DNA of 64,000 bases from positions 5,024,005-5,088,004 of the forward strand of contig NC_085106.1 in the NCBI RefSeq assembly GCF_963422355.1, written 5' to 3'. The notes beneath the pieces were generated by a model, which did no database searches, had not been told where the DNA came from, and worked only from the letters and a program-made list of their open reading frames with translations. Positions 26,762 through 38,236 of this stretch are shown piece after piece. Every line of letters begins with the position of its first letter. The stretch's first letter is position 1. A program made the translations under genes and the position numbers. This DNA is from Corticium candelabrum (Eukaryota > Porifera > Homoscleromorpha > Homosclerophorida > Plakinidae).

Positions 26762-28292
26762 TCAAGTTTGATTCTCTTCGTTGGGAGTTGAAGTTGGATT
26801 GCTGCAAATGGAATTCTGAGGAGTTCTTGACTCTACTGGTGTCGGGCAGCTGCTTACTCTGACACGGGATTGTCCAAGAGTTGCTGGCCGAGTCCATTCA
26901 AATGATTTCATGTAGCATGACTTGAATTTGTTGTCTGAATCAGTTTTTGGTGGTTTGTACAGCACAGGTGGAGCGGACATTCTGCCACTTGTTTTGTGTG
27001 AGTTTATTGTCAAGGTGTCTGTAGCTCTTAGTGGTGTGCCATCTGTATAATTGAGATGATAGGAGGTTCTGAAACGTTCCTGGGGCTCCACTCTTGGACC
27101 CCAACTGAACATATCATGATCTGTTGAGGCTGGACTGCTACGAATTGCTCGCCTTCCAACACCCTACACAGCATTAGGAAGTGATTCAATACGATTGAAT
27201 GTGAATGAAGACAACATACACACACACAATTACACCTAGTGTTTATACATGTACCATTTCTCTTTCACTCTATTGGTCTCGGTCATGGCCTTACTTACCT
27301 TGCAGTCTTTGTTGCGTATAGCACAGCATTATGCCTCTGTTGTACATAGCAATTTTACAATAAAATGTAACCATTTAAATCTTCTATTGTTTCCATCTGG
27401 CATATCGTCTCTCCTGCTGTATTTTCTGCTAGTCTGTATCAGCCATGCATTCCCTGTTGTGCTCTCCTGCTATTGTCATTGTTTGATACTGTTATGCTTT
27501 TTTCGTTGTACATGTCTTTTCTTGTTTCTCTTCCCATCACGTATCTTCTTTAGTTTGTACATGTTTCTCTTTCTAAGTACTGAGTATTACCAATTGGTTT
27601 TATGCCTCGCTTTCAATTTCTCAAGAGTCTTTCCTATTTCCTCTCCTCGGCTCCTTGCCCACTTGACCCTTTGTCCCTTTTTTTATAATTCCCCTAACTA
27701 AACTGTCCCATCGTCTTCCCTTACTTGGTGATATTATGATCCCCAAGGAGTTACTACTAACTGACCTGTGCTGAGTAAACACCTCTTTGCAAAAAGACAT
27801 ATTTGTTGTCGTGTCGAGAGAAGAGATGCCATCCTGTTGCAGCCTACAGCAGAGTCCAACACGATGTAGAGATATTACAGTTATTTGTTCATGCCTTCTC
27901 ACCTTCATTTTCTCTTCGAATTTGATGGGAGGTTTTGGCTTCACAGCACGTCTGTACTCGTAGTCACAGTCTGCCCTCGGTTTACTCCGGGAATGGCCAT
28001 AGAAACCTGTTCGAAACTGCAGCCATTGAAAGGCTAGATTAGCAGTCAATTACCACACAAATGACTATACCCTTAGCCCGGAAATCCGGGCCTCGGGTAA
28101 TGACTATCATTTTGTACTATAGTGTCACAAACACAGTTAGTATTGTACACCCTCGTAGGGTGTCGCACTGTTGAAAAGTCGACTCATTAGCAAGTGTCTA
28201 TTTGCATTGCCTCATCTTTTACCTTACCCACGTTCCAATCTGTCTCTCTCTGGTCGTCGTACTCATTCTGAAGTAAACTTACGAGGCGACAT
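26762..28292 (-). CDS. Uncharacterised 171-aa protein, three exons
   Basis: Exons 28292-28283, 28006-27903 and 27163-26762 join in frame (GTAAGT and GTGAGA donors, CAG and TAG acceptors) to give 171 aa. The product is basic and rich in Arg, Ser, Pro and Thr, with no signal peptide or membrane segment. Aromatic/basic blocks are visible: SPRFYGHSRSKPR, YEYRRAVKPKPPIKF, MFSWGPRV, ERFRTSYHLNYTDG and KSFEW. The short repeated aromatic motifs and lack of a globular domain recall small ciliary microtubule-associated proteins, but I do not recognise the family and this is only an impression. It is convergent with APEH; the two stop codons are about 170 bases apart. A TCACGTGA lies 158 bases upstream of the ATG. 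The ten-base first exon is the least certain part. Confidence 0.6.
27164..27902. other. Intron of the minus-strand gene
   Basis: Intron 2 of the 171-aa gene. The plus-strand open frame at 27249-27701 is T-rich and hydrophobic by composition; I do not consider it a gene. Confidence 0.5.
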
Positions 28293-28449
28293 GCAGCGCT
28301 TGTTCGGTATACAAAATACGGGCAATCGAGTTTCCCTGGCAACGTTAATCTACTTGATAACTGCAGCAACGTCGCTACAGCTAGCTACGAGCCTTCTAAA
28401 ATTAAAAGCCCGATACTTGCAAAGTTTGCACAAAGCGACTGTCGTTTTT

Positions 28450-28457
28450 TCACGTGA
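28450..28457. promoter_or_regulatory. TCACGTGA E-box
   Basis: Identical octamer to 1657-1664, followed here by TGACG. It lies between the divergent starts of the 171-aa gene (minus) and the decayed FN3-like gene (plus), and so may have served either. Function is inferred. Confidence 0.35.
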
Positions 28458-31400
28458 TGACGAACGGGACCTACATCGCTAAATCGGCGCTACACGGGTC
28501 TGGGAGGCCGAGGCTATATTTCGCTCTTGGCTTCTCTCGCTACTAAAAACATTCAATTATATTCTTTGCAATTTAGTGCTTGTAATATCTACAGTGCAGT
28601 TGCCAGACCTCCAACGTAACGTATTTCACGTACTCTAACAATTGATTCTAAAGAGTCAGACCTATGTACCTCTCCGCGACACGTTGACATAGCAGCATAT
28701 GTCTCTGTTAGATCCAACACGCATTGGCTCTTCACTGGTCTCGCATTAAGAATGGAATCCCATATTATGCTACTGTTAAAGGTATCGTTTTCAACACGAC
28801 TGAAATACATATTACGCAATATTTTCTGATTTTCATAGCTGTAGATCACGTTTATCGTAAAGTGATCTCGTTTTCCAACGCTTTGACTGTTGACACGACG
28901 CCACTGGTCGGGGGCAATATAGTGATATCTGCTGGTCACACGGGTTATGTGACAAACCATTTGAAAGGACACTGGAAAGGATTCGAAGACAAAGAATCTG
29001 GAATAGCCAGTTATCAATGGTGAATCGGTTCTGGTAGCGGCCACGATGACGCAATCACATGTTCTCACACTACACAAAACAATTTTTAAACAAATAGTTT
29101 GGAAACACTTTATGATGGTCACGTGTATTACATCACTGTTAAAGATAAAAGCACAAAACCGTTTCAATCAATCAATAGCGACCAATTTGCTTATAGGCAA
29201 TCAACAATGCGGGTCTTCAAACTGTAACAACTTCTAACGGTTTTGTGTTTGATGATTTTCCTCTCGTAGAAGGATTTGTGTGGGACAGTGAACCGGATAC
29301 TAGCGAGGTCAATAGTTTTCTACGTGTCAAGACAAGTTGTAAAAATAAATAGATTAAAAGATCTTGCTGGTCTATAGGACTGGGATTATCAGACGCGGAT
29401 GGACACGTTGGCATGTCAGTGGCGACACTTTAGCGATCCACATTCATCTCTACTTCACTATTCTGTCGCATTTGGATCCACTAAAGGAGCACAAGATATA
29501 CTGTCGTTTGATAACGTTGCAATGCTTACGAGTGAGTTAGTGCTCTATTAAGATCATTGATTTTCAACGTACTTGTCATTGTCATAACAGATTACACAGC
29601 ACAACATGTTGCTTTGGAGCCTGGTCGGTTTTACTACTGCACAGTCATAGCATGCAATCGTACAGAGTTGTGTACAACTGTAACATCTGATGGAATAATT
29701 GCTGACAACAGTCCTCCTGTTGTTGGTATAATACATGATGGGCTAGGAGACGAAGACTTACAATATCAGAGTCAACAGTAACATATTCACCTATTCATAT
29801 TCACCACTTAATCTACATCGAATCTGACATAATTTCTTTTTGTAGTGACGTAGTTGGAGCTCGATGGTTTGGCTTTCACGACGTTCATTCGTCTATTGCT
29901 CGATATGAATGGTGTGTTGGGACGTCACCAAAACAAGATGATCTGCTATCTTAGACAGACACGTTTACAGAACAGACGGCACTAAAAACGAGACTCAACA
30001 ATCTAACTTCAAGATACAGAATCTACACATCTGTCAAGGCATATAACAAAGCTGGACTATGGAGTGTCACATCATCTGATGAATATCTGATAGACTCTAC
30101 TCCCCCAACCGTCCACACCATACCTTACTTCAACACAACCACTCTTTCAATTGATCCCAAAACTCAATTTACGGCATCCATTAGTCAAATGCGATGGAAG
30201 TTTGACGACCCCGAAAGTCCTATTGTCCGTCATAGCGTCATCATAACGACAAGAGACAGCGTTACACCAGCAGCCAATCCCATCATGCTAGGCAGTGAGT
30301 CACAAACAAGCGTCTCACAACCGAATATTTCTCTTCACGAAGGAGAGCGCTATCACGTATCAGTAACAGCCTGTAACGCGGCAAGCCTGTGTTCTAGTAA
30401 AATTTCTGTTCATACTCTTCTTATTGATACCAGTCCGCCTTTAACTAGAATCATCAAAGATCATATAATGTGGAACATTCGAGGATCAATGACCGATATT
30501 GTTGTCAGATGGAATGGCTTCACGGACGCTCATTCGGGCATTGTGCAGTATATTACTTCAATAGGAGCTACGTACAGCGGTAATCAGCATACACCTTCAT
30601 ACATCCATGCTAATCATAGCGGTCACACTGACTCCGAGTAGGCTACGACAGTGGGTCTCGGTAGTCACCTGATATCTGGTACCAGACTTTATGTGTCCCT
30701 GTCGGCGATCAACAGCGTCGGTCTTAGAACTAGTCAGGTTCAGGTCAGTGTCATATCGGGATCTAGCAGTCCTACGTCTGGTATACTCACCATAGAAAAG
30801 CATTCGTGTGAGGTCGCCAGTTGTCTCGGATAATGCACTTGCGCACCATCAAGCAACTTGTGCGACAGACGTCTATACGGCAAACCATGCACGGAGGATA
30901 ACATCTCAACTCCTCCTAAGCTTGCCTAAACATTTCTAACAGAATGTTTTCATTTGCAGGTGTCTGCATCGAACGTTCCCGCAAACTCAAGACTGTCAGT
31001 CTTCGATTCTTATTCTCCAGCGGAATATCGTCGAAAAATTACAACATCTACAAGCTCTTTACAGGGTTCCTGAAAAGTTGATTCTTCTTCGCCTTCTTTG
31101 TCTCCTATCCGCTACGAAGTAACAGCAGGGACAATCCTGTCACCGGGCGATGGCGTATACGACGCTAAACGAGACGTGGTGTGGAAAGACGTCGGTCTAA
31201 TGACCAACGCCATTGTCACCCTGCCTGTAGGAAAACGTCTGGTGGCAAGAACAACATACAACATTTACGTTAGAGTGTGGTTCAATGGGTCGACATACGG
31301 GGTATTCCGCTCTCCCAGTGTGTTCGTGGATGTTACTCCGCCCGCTATTTTTGCCCCAACGCGCGTTTCGGGTGAAAGTCAACTCTCTCCTCATCATTCG

Positions 31401-31472
31401 AATTTTTTACTCGCGACTTATGGAAACTGAATGTCTCGTGGCAAGGCTCTTTCAGCGATCCTCAGTCAGACA

Positions 31473-32034
31473 TAGGGTCATCCGGGGTAACTCCGTGACC
31501 GGGGCAACTCCGTGAATATCTAACCCTGTGCGAGCGTGAAGAGTCTTACCTCCAGTTTAGGGTTTGAATCTCTTCTACTATTAGTAAACTACTTGACGTA
31601 GGATTATGAGCAAGTCAATTGCTACTTGAATGGACATCCGGGACGGCGAAGCTACAGCAACAAAAACGCCTACACCGTACAGCAACTTCCTAGGGTACAG
31701 CGAAAGACCTAATAGGTATGCCTTATTTGTCACTACCACAATAGATGCAGTAAAGAAACGTACTCAAGCAAGCAATAGTTACAACCATTCGTAAGTCGTA
31801 AGTTGCCAGAACCAAACTCTGTCACGAAGTTGCCCCACCCAGAAGATTAGCAGCGCCGACGAAAGTCCCGAATTATCTCAAGAACGATTAAGATTTCAGA
31901 GATGGTCACCCACATGCTAATTGGCAGAAGGCTACTGCTCCATACGGTAGTAAGATCAAGCGACTACAACACTCATACGTAGCAATATACGGACGTGTAT
32001 CAAATTACTCACGGAGTTACCCCGTTTTACCCTA
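31473..32034. mobile_element. MITE (TAGGGT...ACCCTA) inside a pseudogene exon
   Basis: 562 bp insertion with terminal inverted repeats containing GGGGTAACTCCGTGA (left) and its complement TCACGGAGTTACCCC (right), ending in TAGGGT and ACCCTA, consistent with a TA target. The left flank encodes SWQGSFSDPQSDI and the right flank DYFLYGVGTTPGG. Joined, these make one normal FN3-like module, so the element landed within an exon. No coding capacity. Confidence 0.8.
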
Positions 32035-32138
32035 GATTATTTTCTTTATGGAGTTGGAACTACCCCAGGAGGTAAGATGTGATGCATATACCATTACGCA
32101 GTAGCACTGTATTTATACTGTAGCATCCGTAAATTGTG

Positions 32139-32174
32139 TGTGTGTGTGTGCGCGCGCGCGCGCGCGTGCGCGCG
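32139..32174. repeat. (TG)n(CG)n alternating purine-pyrimidine tract
   Basis: About 36 bases of TGTG... passing into CGCGCG and GTGCGCGCGG. Strict purine-pyrimidine alternation with a CG core is a classical left-handed (Z) DNA-forming composition. Lies in a small intron of the FN3-like pseudogene. Confidence 0.85.
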
Positions 32175-34580
32175 GGTTTTTTGCTAAAATAGCACTTTAG
32201 AGTGTACAGCATGTCCCGCTTGAAACATTTAAATAATTGGAAAAAATATTATACAATAAAATTATTTTATTTATTAGGTGATGATACTGTCGCATGTAAG
32301 TCAGTTTCACAGACAGTTTACGTGGCGAGTAAATTAGGATTACAACTGGCAGAAGGAGTGCCTTATTACGTCACTGTTGTCGCGTTTAATCGCATTGGCA
32401 TGTATACTACCGCAAATACAGGCGGTCTTGTAATAGATCGCGAGATTCCACTGACGGGAGCCGTACTGGATGGCGACCAGAGGCACGACCTTCAATATCA
32501 GAGCAATACGAGCGTTCTATCAGCACAATGGCATGGATTCTTTGATCGCCATTCCTTTATTGAATACTACAACTACACGATCACTATTCAACAACCTCAT
32601 CCGTCCGATTGGAACATCGATGGGCCGGGAAACGTCGGTCTTAAACTATTTGTGTCTGTAAACGGTTTGTCGTTGCGCAGTGGTGTACGATACCATGCAA
32701 ACGTTGGGGCAATGGATGCCGCAGAGTTGCACTCGGAGATTGTCGTTTCAGATGCAGTTACTGTGGATTCCTCGCCTCCTGCCTTTGTATCATGTCAACA
32801 GTTCGGGGAAAAATTATTGATAAATACATCGATGAATAATATGACGTCAATGGATGAGATCGTAAGTGAATGGAATGTTGATGTTGGTAGAATTAGTATC
32901 AGCACATCAGAAACGGGACAACAATTACTTCTATCCGGAATCGTATCTCGAAAAATAGCATTTACTAAAGACGTCATTTATCAGCTGGACATTCGAGCTC
33001 ATGCAGTTGGGAACACACACACACACAGCACATGGCGGTCACCGCTCCTGGGATGCACAGAGTCATCGCTCTAGCATCAGACAGAAAACGCGTCAACAGG
33101 TGTATATGCGCATTGTTTTCGTATTAAAATTGTATCAAAGTTAGATTGCACTTTTGCAGTTACAAATTCCAAATCGTACCGGATGTCACCCAACAAGACG
33201 TCATCACCGTGTCATCAGTCAGTACTTTTTCTAATGCAATCGCTATTGAGTCTGTGACACTGCGAATGTGCATCAGTCCTATGAACCCTAAAATTCCAAT
33301 TGATTCTGAAGCAGTACTAGCGTCTATTACGCTAAACAGAAACGTTTGTGTCCATGCGATCTTGTCGAAGCGGCATGGAGAGCAGTTGATGTGGAAAGCG
33401 GTATCAAAGAATTTTTGTGGGCAATTGGAACGGTCAGAGACGGACAGCAATTGCAGGCATTTCGGTCAGTAGGATTAGCAAACCACGCCTCTAATAGGGA
33501 TGTATCACTGCATCACGGCATGACTGTTTTCATCACAATTGTCGCTATTAGTAACGCAGGTCTATCCAGCACGCTACATGCAAAGCCTCTTCTCATTGAC
33601 TGGACACCACCTGAAATATCGGAAATTGTAATAAAGAGTAACATCAGTAAGTTTGATGCAAAAGTGGAGTATCTGACGAGTAGAATAGTCACTGGTTCGT
33701 GGAATGGTACAAAAGATACGAAAAGTGGTATTGATTACTGCCAGTGGGAAATCGGTAATAATACAATTTACAGCCTCTTTTAATATATTAGAAATTACGA
33801 TTAGTGAATTTGCCTGTTGTTTAGGTTTAGCTCCTATGTCAACTGAATTGCTTCCTTTTGAAACAGCAGATAAATTTACTGTAGGAAGGTCGGAGGAGCT
33901 TCAGCTCCTGCAAAACGGTTAAACATGTTTTGTGACGGTGCGCTGTTACAATAAAGTTGGTTTGAGTGCTGTGCGTACATCGAAGGGATACCGTACATTG
34001 GAGAGTCGCCAGACAGTACATCTGCGTTAGTAGCACTAGATGCTAACACTGATTCTCTGTACTATAAACAGAGAGGGAACTATCAGTTCCACAACCACAG
34101 TATATCATTTCACTGGGCAGGATTTCAAGATGAGACCGGAATATTTCATTATCAAGTGAAGATGGAAAATACCAAAGCATCAGTCATTGACTGGTTTAGT
34201 GTTGTTCACCAAAAAAGAGCTATTGTATCAGGAATAACCCTGAAAAGTGGTCACCAGTATACAATAGCAGTACGAGCAGTCAACTATGGTGGATTGACAA
34301 GCCACACCGCTGCAATCAACTTTACAGTTTCTAATCAATATCCTACTGCAACAGGTGAGTAACCAATAGACAGACAGACACAGACACGGACGCAGACAGA
34401 AAGACAGACAGATTGACAAAATAGTTTGTAGTAATGACTCTGTAGATGATAGCTACAAACATCAGATGGCTGTTCGTTACAGTTTTTCTTCCACGACGAC
34501 TACAGTCGTTTATCTTGAACTCTTAGTGTTATAAGTAGCCTTTTCTGTATTAGCGTTGATGTTTTCAATAAATGTTCTTT

Positions 34581-34632
<52 letters not shown>

Positions 34633-34633
34633 G

Positions 34634-35024
34634 TTTTTGACTGTGGCTCTGGGTCTAATGTGGACCTGGACATCTCACTGGCGCACCCATGGAGCTCTGA
34701 AATCGTCAGCAGTGCAGCACACACAGATGGAGCTGCAGCACTAAAGAGAGAAGAGAAGAAGCTGACCAAATATTACAAACAACTCCTTCCTGGGGGAGAA
34801 TCGTTCACCATTGTCCCTTTAGTCCTGGAGCATTTTGGAAGATGGGGCAAGGAATCAGAATGTTATCTACAACAATTGTCCCTCAGATCTACAGACGACT
34901 TGGGAAGACTGAACAGGGCGGAGTTTTTGCTGCAGTGGAGACAACGCATTTCAGTTCAGTTGCAAAAATGCAATGCGAAAGTTATCTACCGCAAGGTAGA
35001 GGGGGTGCTGAGAAGTGGCAAATA
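34634..35024 (+). pseudogene. Retrotransposon endonuclease-domain remnant (array copy 2)
   Basis: Frame open to TAA at 35024, beginning right after the GACA tract. It contains FDCGSGSNVDLDISLAHPW, KREEKKLTKYYKQLLPGG and VPLVLEHFGRWGKESE. Matching words occur in copy 3, so this is the distal half of the RLE nuclease domain. The upstream zinc knuckle and RT are absent because of 5' truncation. Confidence 0.75.
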
Positions 35025-35203
35025 AGAAGTGTTATCTGTGATAATAGAGAAGAAACGTGGACCAATACGGTCCATATATCATATATGTTTTTTCAAGTGT
35101 AGTTTATGCAGAGAACAAAACTTTCAAATATTTTACTTTAGACGTGGCTGTACTAGCTCCTCTAGCCTGTAATAGTTTCGATGTTTGAAATTATACTACC
35201 ATT

Positions 35204-35253
<50 letters not shown>

Positions 35254-35339
35254 GCTGTTGTTACGGTAATCAGCCATAACAACATGGTTTCAGCACGGTC
35301 AGACTGTTTGAGTCCACTGCAATTACATCACGTAATTAA

Positions 35340-35809
35340 AAGAACTCAGAGGAAGGTATGTCAATTCTGAAGACAGATCAGACATAGTCGTGTTTGATTC
35401 GGCACCAGGGGTGGATCTTGAATTGGATATTGCACTAGCGCATCCCTGGAGTAATGACATAGAAGTTTTATCAGCTACAACTAAGAGAGCAGCGGCAACC
35501 AGAAGAGAAAATCTGAAGATCAAAAAGTACGACCAGAAGCTCTTGCCTGGAGGCTTTCGACCAACCTTTGTGCCTGTAGTCTTCGAACATTTTGGTTGTT
35601 GGAGAGAGAAAGCTGAAGGCTATTTGAAGAAACTGTCACAGCTACTAAGAGACGAATACGGAAAGCCAAATGCATCAGACTTCAAGTCATACTGGAAATT
35701 TATGTTTTCTGTGTGTCTACAACGATCAACTGCTAGAGTGATTGACAGAAAAATAAAGAAGATTGTTTCAAGAGACAGCCACATAAACATATTTAGTTGC
35801 TTTGCTTAG
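35340..35809 (+). pseudogene. Retrotransposon endonuclease-domain remnant (array copy 3)
   Basis: Contains YVNSEDRSDIVVFDSAPG, then LELDIALAHPWSNDI, NLKIKKYDQKLLPGG and VPVVFEHFGCWREKAE. The R-S-D-I-V-V block followed by an acidic D-I-A-L strand and K-x2-K-Y matches the PD-(D/E)xK-type restriction-like endonuclease layout; copy 4 has P-D-I-V-V at the same place. The most intact nuclease domain in the window. A 5'-truncated remnant with no RT. Confidence 0.7.
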
Positions 35810-35848
35810 CTGGTGTATAATAAGTCAATGTTTAAAAATATATGTATT

Positions 35849-35916
<68 letters not shown>

Positions 35917-36059
35917 ACACTAAGTGAGTTTGTCAGACAGCCCAAGAAATTACAACAAAAACTACCTAGTCAACTTGATGAGGCAAATGCAAATTCCTGT
36001 CTGGAAACTGCTATTTCGCAATCAGATAGAGCTGCAGCTAAATTTAGATCAATAAGAGG

Positions 36060-36720
36060 TATAAGGAAGCTGGTTCATGGCTGGAAGCCATTCCTACTGA
36101 AGAGATTCTTGCACTTGAACCCGACGAATTTCGTTTGGCAGCATCTCTGAGGTTGGACATGCAGACATGCATCTTTGTCAACTGGAACATCCAGCGTGAA
36201 TGTGGCAAGTTGGCAGACGAATATCATCTTCTTACATTCAAACATATGGAGGAGGACCTGTGTGGCAGCATGATGAAACTGTAAATGCATAGAGCACTTA
36301 TATCTACATGAATTAAGATTCATCACGAGAAAGAACCTCAACATCGTTACTCTGGAAATGAGAATATACCAGACATAGTTGTGCACGCGATTCTGGGTGC
36401 AGCTATGACCTTGATGTGGCCATGGCTCATCCCTTCAGCCACGATACTTTAAAGCAGGCAGCTTAAGAGGAAGGTTTTGCTGCAGCAAGAAGGGAGGAAA
36501 GGTAGATGATCAGATACGAATAACAACTTGCTGGCAATACATCAAGCCTCAATTTCACTCCTCTGGTATTTGAACATTTTGGAACTTGGGAATCAGAAGC
36601 TACCAACTATTTAATTAAACAAACTAGCCAGAAGATCAAGAACATTAAAGGCTAGACAAATGAAGCTGACTTTAGAGGTTTTGGAGGAAAAAATTCTCAA
36701 TAATCTTACAACGATGTAAC
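36060..36720 (+). pseudogene. Retrotransposon zinc-knuckle and endonuclease remnant (array copy 4)
   Basis: Frame near 36070-36290 has GSWLEAIPTEEILALEPDEF and CGKLADEYHLLTFKH, the counterpart of the CCHC region in the 22277-23782 copy. After a shift, ENIPDIVVH (about 36360-36385) gives a classical P-D nuclease motif, followed by YDLDVAMAHPFSHDTLKQAA and FTPLVFEHFGTWESEA-like sequence. Frameshifts throughout. Confidence 0.65.
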
Positions 36721-37899
36721 GCCAAAGTCATTATCAAAAGCTGACTGGTGTCTTCCCTGGAGAAGTAGATGACAACATATATGATAGAGACTATCAAAGT
36801 AGCTTGCTGCATTAAACTAAAGCTGAACTCAGTAGCTTGTTTGCATTTAGTGTTAGAAATGTAACGTAGAGTTTGTGTTTCAATAAATGAAGATTGACAG
36901 ACAGAGAGACAGACAGAGAGACAGACTGACAGACAGACAAACAGACAGACAGACAAACAGACAGGCAGGCAGACAGTTGACATTGACTGTACTGTAGATT
37001 GCTCTACCCAGTTTTTCAGCCACTAAGTTGGCTCCGGGTAGTCTGCATTGTTCTCTTATAAGTGTTACATGTTTGTTTGTTTTTAAAATCTAGTCCTATA
37101 TAGTAAACTCTCGTAGTTACAGAACTATATAGTTAACTTGCTAGCATTGTATTACAGATGTATATTTGAAATAAATGTTATTTGACAGACAGACAGACAG
37201 ACAGACAGACAGATTCAGCTCCAGAAGTTCAATGCTAGAGTCACCTCTAAAAAGCTATCTTTGATGTCTGAGAACAACAGATGTGACCTCTTTGCCACCC
37301 AGTACTTTAGCCACTAGCTGGTACTGGAGGCTTTGCTTGTACACTGTAGTTTTTAAGTGTAGTCCTTATTTTGTTTTACACGAGTTTCAATTTTAGCTTA
37401 GTTTAGTTGATGAACACTACTATTAGTTGGATAGTACATAGTACCCTGCATTGCAAAATGTATCATAGATAAAAAGTTCAAATATATGTGATTGACAGAC
37501 AGACAGACAGACAGACCGACAGATTGGTTCTCAAACGATGGCCTTTACACTTACAATCCTTGGCATCATTATCTAGTCATTAAATAAACCAAATACGTGT
37601 TTAATATGATATTGTTGAAAGGTGTTTCTGTGTTGGGAACATGGACTGATGATGGGCAACTTAGGTTGGATTGGGCACGTGTGTTCCAACCAGACAACTT
37701 ATTGATCTACGAGTTGACTATGGGAACCCCTGCTGGATCAGGAAATGTCCTTCAGTGGTTTAAAACGACTGCCACAAACCACATCATGGGTAATAACAAT
37801 GTGAGCCGATTCATCGATTATCAAGTCACAGTGACAGCCATCAATGCAGCTGGTCTACACACAACAGTCACAAGCACTATCGACTCATATCAATGAACC

Positions 37900-38236
37900 C
37901 GGTCTGGCTTATAGTACGCGTTAGACTATTAGAAAGCGGCATTATACAATTAGAAAGCGGCTTTAGAGTAATGTGTACACACTGTGAACAGATCACTATA
38001 TAGCTGACATAATAAGAAAGTATCAGAAGCTGTTACATCTTGCAGTGATGATGGCAAATATATAGTACTGCTCAGCATCAGCAGTTTATGACTTCATTGC
38101 TGGTTGGCATACAAACACCCACCACTTAACATAGATAGAAATTCCATTGTGTTTCATGCAATGCTACACAAAGCAAGTAGATAATCAATGCTAGAAACTG
38201 GTTCTAACAAGGGTCTACAGTTATCTAGCAGATGCC
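37900..38236. other. Spacer, nothing recognised
   Basis: Short region after the last FN3-like module; contains a duplicated AATTAGAAAGCGGC-type word near 37930-37965. No gene. Confidence 0.4.

Larger units (their letters stand above)
34370..37523 (+). mobile_element. Head-to-tail array of six truncated RLE retrotransposon copies separated by (GACA)n
   Basis: Intron of the FN3-like pseudogene (donor about 34356, acceptor about 37613). Order: GACA 34370-34416, copy 1 34417-34580 (3' UTR only), GACA 34581-34633, copy 2 34634-35203, GACA 35204-35252, copy 3 35253-35848, GACA 35849-35916, copy 4 35917-36895, GACA 36896-36976, copy 5 36977-37183, GACA 37184-37212, copy 6 37213-37493, GACA 37494-37523. 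Each copy ends with an AT-rich sequence such as AAATATATGTATT or AATAAATGTTATTT followed by GACA units. Copies 2-4 retain coding remnants; copies 1, 5 and 6 are UTR only. All are in the same orientation and 5'-truncated at different points. Confidence 0.85.
28700..37896 (+). pseudogene. Decayed multi-exon gene for a repeated FN3-like extracellular protein
   Basis: Repeated modules of about 100 residues, each with a D(T/S)(T/S)PP start, a W-x-GF-x-D-x-x-SGI-x-x-Y core and an IGT-like turn. Examples: VDTTPLVGG...HWKGFEDKESGIASYQW (28890-29020), ADNSPPVVG (29700), IDSTPPTVH (30095), IDTSPPLTR (30425), VDVTPPAIF (31330), DREIPLTGAVLDGD (32435), DWTPPEISE (33600), and a last module at 37614-37896. 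This is a secreted or surface beta-sandwich architecture; no membrane segment was found. Small introns are still visible (e.g. around 28785-28840 and 32058-32277). In-frame stops: TGA about 29022, TAG about 29953, TAG about 30640, TAA about 30831, TGA about 31072, TAA about 33919, plus a frameshift near 33345 and a MITE inside an exon. The block 32278-33074 is still open. Most likely a pseudogene; the 5' end was not found. Confidence 0.75.

Noticed and set aside
27249-27701. 150-codon plus-strand hydrophobic frame as a membrane protein gene
   Set aside because: It lies in the intron of the minus-strand gene. Its composition is T-rich and hydrophobic throughout, with no recognisable family or splice context.
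28589-29167. 192-codon minus-strand frame
   Set aside because: It is antisense to the FN3-like modules, whose plus-strand motif pattern is clear.
28700-34360. Stop-codon recoding or an altered genetic code in the FN3-like gene
   Set aside because: All three stop codons occur in frame along with a frameshift and a MITE, while neighbouring genes use the standard code. Decay is the simpler reading.
34370-37523. CRISPR-like array (regular repeats with unique spacers)
   Set aside because: The repeats are simple GACA microsatellites and the spacers are 160-980 bases of homologous retroelement sequence in an animal intron.
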